In this document: positions 5,511 to 8,487 of the stretch, piece after piece
Position numbering within the stretch: the first letter of the stretch is position 1
Layout: the number at the start of each line of letters is the position of its first letter
Source: Deltaproteobacteria bacterium UBA5799
GTDB taxonomy: Bacteria; Desulfobacterota; GWC2-55-46
Length of the DNA: 8,487 nt
Assembly (NCBI GenBank): GCA_002418185.1
Contig: DIDN01000138.1
Span: 1-8,487, forward strand
Reading direction: 5' to 3'
Notes under the pieces: model-generated
What the model was told of the DNA's origin: nothing
The model's database searches: none
The model's input: the letters and a program-made list of their open reading frames with translations, nothing else
Program-made: the position numbers and the translations under genes

Positions 5511-5918
5511 TCAGCTAACGAATTTCCTGAACCCGCAGACAATCGCCTGCTGCGGCGCCTTCTTGAGTAGCGGCATGGGGAGGTCCTTTACCTCCACCCT
5601 GTCCGCGCCTTCCCTTAAAGCGTCCTGCCTCATGGCCTCCAGGACCGCGGCGACGCTGCAGCCCTTGGGACACCTCGAATAACACTGGAGACAGCCGACG
5701 CAGAGCCACATGGAGTTGGCGGCCTTCACTTCGTCCAGCTTTCCGAGCTGGAGCATCCTCATGACCCTTGTCGGGGGTATCTCCATCGCGTAGGAGACCG
5801 GGCAACCCGCGGAGCAGTTGCCGCACTGGTAGCACTTCTTCAGGTCCTCGCCGCTCAGGCGTTCGACCCTCGCGACACCCTTGCTCTGGACGTCGGCGTT
5901 TGAAAGGGTTATTTTCAA
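5511..5918 (-). CDS. hdrC: HdrC-like subunit with two 4Fe-4S clusters
   Basis: A 135-residue electron relay between HdrA and HdrB. Two cubane motifs are intact: C29, C32, C35, C39-Pro (CYQCGNCSAGCP) and C73, C76, C79, C83-Pro (CVGCLQCYSRCP), with an extra C87. The protein is shorter than methanogen HdrC. The ending PQQAIVCGFRKFVS looks like the natural end of a short bacterial HdrC form rather than a truncation, though that is from memory. The start is TTG at 5918, and three points support it: AGGAGG sits 5 nt upstream, MKITLSNADV is a typical family N-terminus, and no better ATG precedes the first cysteine motif. The TTG overlaps the fumarase beta stop (TTGA), so translation is probably coupled to that gene. 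hdrB follows after 271 nt. Confidence 0.93.
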   Translation of the reverse strand: MKITLSNADVQSKGVARVERLSGEDLKKCYQCGNCSAGCPVSYAMEIPPTRVMRMLQLGKLDEVKAANSMWLCVGCLQCYSRCPKGCSVAAVLEAMRQDALREGADRVEVKDLPMPLLKKAPQQAIVCGFRKFVS

Positions 5919-6475
5919 GACACCCTCCTGTATTTTTGTACGCCCTGCAGGAAGAGGTCCCCTCCCTCTGCGTCGTTCACCACTATGGCGGGGAAATCGA
6001 CCACTTCGAGCCTTCTTATGGCCTCTGGCCCGAGGTCCTCGTAGGCTACTATCTCGGCCTTTTTTATGGAGCGCCTTATGAGGGCAGCGGCACCGCCGAC
6101 TGCGGCCATGTAGACTGCCTTGTGTTTCCTTATGGAGTCGAGCACCTCTTTGCTTCTCGCGCCCTTCCCTACCATGCCCTTCAGGCCGAGCTCTATGAGC
6201 CTCGGGGTGTAGGCGTCCATCCTGCCGCTCGTCGTTGGCCCTGCCGAGCCTATGACCTGCCCCGGCCTCTCTGGCGTGGGGCCGACATAGTAGATAATCT
6301 GGCCCCTGATGTCAAAGGGCAGCTCCTTCCCGGCATCAAGGAGCTCGATTAGCCTCTTGTGCGCGGCATCCCTGGCGGTGTAGAGGACCCCGGATATGAG
6401 GACCTTGTCGCCTGCCCTGAGCTTTTTGATCGTCTCGTCCGTTAGAGGGGCCGATATCCTTACGGGTCCGGACAT
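5915..6475 (-). CDS. Class I fumarate hydratase, beta (C-terminal) subunit
   Basis: A 186-residue beta subunit of the two-part, [4Fe-4S] class I fumarase, which interconverts fumarate and malate with the alpha subunit. Family marks are ISAPLTDETIKKLRAGDKV near the N-terminus, GPTTSGRMDAYTPRL (79-93), GKGARSKEV (103-111), AAVGGAAAL and the end segment EVVDFPAIVVNDAEGGDLF. The start is set at the ATG at 6475: it overlaps the alpha stop by one base (TGATG), has AAGGAGG 10 nt upstream, and gives the usual N-terminus. A longer in-frame reading to 6511 would run 36 nt into the alpha gene and adds unlike residues. The last codons overlap the hdrC start by four bases. The related L(+)-tartrate dehydratase beta subunit is an alternative, but the adjoining mdh makes fumarase much more likely. 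Confidence 0.93.
   Translation of the reverse strand: MSGPVRISAPLTDETIKKLRAGDKVLISGVLYTARDAAHKRLIELLDAGKELPFDIRGQIIYYVGPTPERPGQVIGSAGPTTSGRMDAYTPRLIELGLKGMVGKGARSKEVLDSIRKHKAVYMAAVGGAAALIRRSIKKAEIVAYEDLGPEAIRRLEVVDFPAIVVNDAEGGDLFLQGVQKYRRVS
5924..5929 (-). promoter_or_regulatory. Strong ribosome binding site of hdrC
   Basis: AGGAGG on the minus strand, 5 nt before the TTG of hdrC and inside the last codons of fumarase beta. It decides the non-ATG start and allows re-initiation by ribosomes that stop at the overlapping TGA. Confidence 0.75.
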
Positions 6476-7311
6476 CAGATCACCGCCTCCTTGTGCCTTC
6501 CGGCATGGCACTGTATGTTCACCGCCACCGGGAGGCTCGCTATGTGGCAGGGGTGAGCCTCTATGTGCACTGCCAGCGCCGTGGTCCTGCCGCCGAATCC
6601 CATCGGGCCTATGCCGAGGTCGTTTATCATATCAAGGAGGTCCGTTTCGAGCCGGTCAAGGTCGGGGTCGGGGTTTTTCGTGCCGACCGGCCTCAACAGG
6701 GCCTTCTTGGCGAGTATCGCGCATTTTTCGAAGCTCCCGCCTATGCCAACGCCGAGGACGATAGGAGGGCAGGGGTTTCCGCCCGCTTCCCTCACTGTCT
6801 CTACGATGAACGACTTTATGCCTTCTACCCCTTCGGCGGGCTTGAGCATCTTGAGGCGGCTCATGTTCTCGCTGCCCGCGCCCTTGGGGGCTATCTTTAT
6901 CCTGATCCTGTCCCCCTCGACTATCGAGGTGTGGATGATGGCCGGGGTGTTGTCCCCGGTATTTATCCTCTTGAGCGGGTGGCAGACCGACTTCCTTAGA
7001 TACCCGTCCTTGTAGCCCCTGCGCACGCCTTCGTTTATGGCTTCTGAAAGCGGGCCGTCAAGGGCGACCTCCCTCCCCATCTCGACGAAGAAGACGGATA
7101 TGCCGGTGTCCTGGCACATGGGGAGGCCCTCGGCCCCGGCTATCTCGAAGTTCTCGATAATCTGGCCGAGCACCTCTTTGCCGAGCGGCGATTCCTCTTT
7201 TTCACGGGCGGCCCGGAGGGCCGCCGCCACGTCGGGCTCGAGGTCGCAGGCCGCGCTTATGCAGAGGTCCCTTACCTTGTCCGCGATGTCCTTTATTGAA
7301 ACCTGCCTCAA
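6475..7311 (-). CDS. Class I fumarate hydratase, alpha (N-terminal) subunit
   Basis: A 278-residue alpha subunit carrying the catalytic [4Fe-4S] cluster. The likely ligands are C66 (LPMCQDTG), C181 (GNPCPPI) and C268 (NIQCHAG). Their spacings of 115 and 87 residues are close to those of the three cluster cysteines of single-chain class I fumarases. Other conserved parts are HPLKRINTGDNTP, APKGAGSENMS, VGIGGSFEKCA and GPMGFGGRTTAL. The enzyme is oxygen-sensitive, which fits an anaerobe. The start is TTG at 7311, with GGAAGGG 7 nt upstream and overlapping the end of mdh; no suitable ATG lies nearby. mdh ends 14 nt upstream and the beta subunit starts at the stop codon, so the two subunits should be made in step. 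It could act on tartrate, but malate dehydrogenase next door favours fumarate. Confidence 0.94.
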   Translation of the reverse strand: MRQVSIKDIADKVRDLCISAACDLEPDVAAALRAAREKEESPLGKEVLGQIIENFEIAGAEGLPMCQDTGISVFFVEMGREVALDGPLSEAINEGVRRGYKDGYLRKSVCHPLKRINTGDNTPAIIHTSIVEGDRIRIKIAPKGAGSENMSRLKMLKPAEGVEGIKSFIVETVREAGGNPCPPIVLGVGIGGSFEKCAILAKKALLRPVGTKNPDPDLDRLETDLLDMINDLGIGPMGFGGRTTALAVHIEAHPCHIASLPVAVNIQCHAGRHKEAVI

Positions 7312-7318
7312 TCCGAAA

Positions 7319-7325
7319 CCCTTCC
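7319..7325 (-). promoter_or_regulatory. Ribosome binding site of fumarase alpha
   Basis: GGAAGGG on the minus strand, 7 nt before the TTG at 7311 and directly after the mdh TAA stop. It is the evidence for choosing the TTG start. Confidence 0.5.
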
Positions 7326-8261
7326 TTACTTCCCTATCTGCAGGTCCTTTATAAGCCCCTTGACAGCCGATACGGATGCGTCAAAGGCCTTCTTCTCGCC
7401 AGGGTCGAGCTCTATCTCGATTATCCGCTCCGCCCCGCCCGAGCCTACGACCACGGGCACGCCTATGAAGATGCCTTCCACGCCGTACTGCCCGGAAAGG
7501 TACGCGGCGCAGGGCATGACGCGCTTCTTGTCCTTTATAATGGCCTCGCACATCTCAGCGACCGCGGCTGAGGGCGCGTAGTACGCGCTCCCGGTCTTGA
7601 GGAGGCCGACTATCTCGCCGCCCGCCTTCTTGGTCCTCTCCATTATGGATGAGAGCCGCTCGTCGGTGATGAGCTGGGTAACGGGTATGCCGGAGACGGT
7701 CGCATACCTTTTCAAGGGCACCATCTCGTCGGCGTGGCCCCCTATGACCATGGCGTGCACGTCCTGCATGGACACGCCGAGCTCCATGGCCAGGAAAGAC
7801 CGCATGCGGGAGCCGTCGAGCGCGCCGGAGAGGCCCATTATCCTCTCGGGCGGGAACCCGGAGAGCTTCCACGCGGCGTATACCATGACATCGAGGGGGT
7901 TTGTTACTATGAGGAGATGCGCGTTAGGCGAGTGCCTGACCGCGTTTTCGATGACTGTCCTGAGTATCCCGACATTGGTGTTGATGAGGTCGGACCTGCT
8001 CATGCCGGGCTTTCTCGGTATGCCGGCGGTGATGATGACCACGTCGGAACCGGCTGTGTCCTTGTAGTCGTTCGTGCCCGTGACGTTCGAGTCGAAGCAC
8101 TCGATGGGCGCCGCCTCCATGAGGTCGAGCGACTTGCCCTGGGGGGTGCCTTCGACTATGTCGAGGAGGACGACGTCGCCCAGCTCTTTTGTGGCGACCC
8201 AAAGGGCCGCCGTGGCGCCAACGTGCCCGGCGCCTATTACGGTAATCTTTTTCCGGGCCAT
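7326..8261 (-). CDS. mdh: Malate dehydrogenase, LDH-like NAD-dependent type
   Basis: A 311-residue cytoplasmic enzyme that oxidises malate to oxaloacetate with NAD+, or the reverse. The dinucleotide motif is GAGHVG (10-15), and D34 at the end of the second strand favours NAD over NADP. The substrate loop GIPRKPGMSRSDL has R83 and R89. VTNPLDVMVY holds N121, SGALDGSRMRSFLA supplies the aspartate (D149) and arginine (R154) region, and the catalytic histidine is H176 in GGHADEMVP. Arginine in the loop, where lactate dehydrogenases carry glutamine, points to malate. The length is normal for the family. The ATG at 8261 has AGGAGG 4 nt upstream, a very strong site. It is the first gene of the run seen here, and fumarase alpha starts 14 nt after it. 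Together they convert fumarate and oxaloacetate in either TCA direction. Confidence 0.97.
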   Translation of the reverse strand: MARKKITVIGAGHVGATAALWVATKELGDVVLLDIVEGTPQGKSLDLMEAAPIECFDSNVTGTNDYKDTAGSDVVIITAGIPRKPGMSRSDLINTNVGILRTVIENAVRHSPNAHLLIVTNPLDVMVYAAWKLSGFPPERIMGLSGALDGSRMRSFLAMELGVSMQDVHAMVIGGHADEMVPLKRYATVSGIPVTQLITDERLSSIMERTKKAGGEIVGLLKTGSAYYAPSAAVAEMCEAIIKDKKRVMPCAAYLSGQYGVEGIFIGVPVVVGSGGAERIIEIELDPGEKKAFDASVSAVKGLIKDLQIGK

Positions 8262-8487
8262 CCGACCTCCTCATTTCGGCAACTCCCCGCAAAGGACACC
8301 GGGGACCTTCGGCGGGAAAGGAAGCTTTACAGGTTCAAGAGCCGCTCCCGGACGCCTCCGGGAAGACACAATTTCAGCCGGACAAGGGCCGGGCCCCGTC
8401 CGTCAAGATACGGGCCGCGGCCACAACGCTTGTATTAAGGACGAAAAAGGCGGTTTGAAGCCAAAAAAGACTCTTTCGGCGCGGGCG
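8262..8487. other. Non-coding leader region upstream of mdh, cut by the window edge
   Basis: No gene could be supported here. Two short hairpins are visible: TCCCGGA (8346-8352) with TCCGGGA (8357-8363), and CCCCG (8285-8289) with CGGGG (8300-8304), the latter just ahead of the mdh ribosome site. Neither is followed by a T-run. Minus-strand frames are open from the window edge for only 17-38 codons, so the end of an upstream gene may or may not lie here. No convincing promoter was found, so the operon promoter may be further upstream. Confidence 0.4.

Noticed and set aside
5342..5542. Small minus-strand ORF of 66 codons between hdrC and hdrB
   Set aside because: It overlaps the end of hdrC, its reading comes from the tandem repeat, it has no ribosome site and it matches no family known to me. 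It is treated as a repeat-derived frame.
6476..6511. Upstream extended start of fumarase beta (MPCRKAQGGGDL)
   Set aside because: The extension overlaps the fumarase alpha end by 36 nt and lacks family similarity. The internal ATG at 6475 has AAGGAGG upstream and the expected N-terminus.
8420..8465. Possible promoter (TTCAAA, 16 nt, TAATAC on the minus strand) upstream of mdh
   Set aside because: Both hexamers match the consensus poorly, and the region may be close to an upstream gene. This is not enough to call.
8374..8487. Possible C-terminal end of an upstream minus-strand gene
   Set aside because: Frames are open from the window edge for at most 37 codons, with no recognisable motif, and all three minus-strand frames are similarly open. 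Coding status cannot be supported.

Overview
The window is one long run of minus-strand bacterial genes reading from right to left. No plus-strand gene, tRNA, rRNA or CRISPR array was found. The coding DNA is GC-rich, yet Ile ATA and Arg AGG codons are used freely. HdrABC, MvhD and a two-subunit class I fumarase occur together. This fits an anaerobic or microaerophilic bacterium of the Nitrospirota or Desulfobacterota kind; that assignment is inference from gene content and style.

Layout in transcription order (right to left): a leader region (8262-8487); mdh, NAD-dependent malate dehydrogenase (7326-8261); fumarase alpha (6475-7311) and beta (5915-6475) subunits; hdrC (5511-5918); a 271-nt gap with a hairpin and a tandem repeat; hdrB (4385-5239); a 203-nt gap with a palindromic repeat unit; hdrA (2208-4181); a DUF559 nuclease-like gene (1815-2162) bracketed by two near-identical ~41-bp direct repeats; an MvhD-type [2Fe-2S] protein (1230-1703); an orphan HicB-like small protein (1002-1217); and an FrhB-like protein with two 4Fe-4S motifs (35-928).

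The front half is tightly packed. mdh and fumarase alpha are 14 nt apart. Fumarase alpha and beta overlap by one base (TGATG). The fumarase beta stop lies inside the hdrC start (TTGA). Malate-fumarate interconversion is therefore joined at the translational level to a heterodisulfide-reductase-type electron-transfer module: HdrA is the flavin and Fe-S hub, HdrC relays electrons to the two CCG domains of HdrB, and MvhD plus the FrhB-like protein are candidate electron-entry subunits. The parsimonious reading is a locus serving the oxidative or reductive TCA cycle, in which an Hdr complex supplies or removes electrons for a C4-dicarboxylate redox step. The catalytic fumarate reductase or succinate dehydrogenase subunit is not in the window, so this remains inference.

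The back half is looser, and each large gap has been colonised by a different kind of repeat. The DUF559 cassette, whose flanking repeat carries the gene's own ribosome binding site, is the most distinctive element. None of the enzymes is a new family. The points worth a second look are the locus architecture, the cassette, the orphan HicB-like gene and the repeats.
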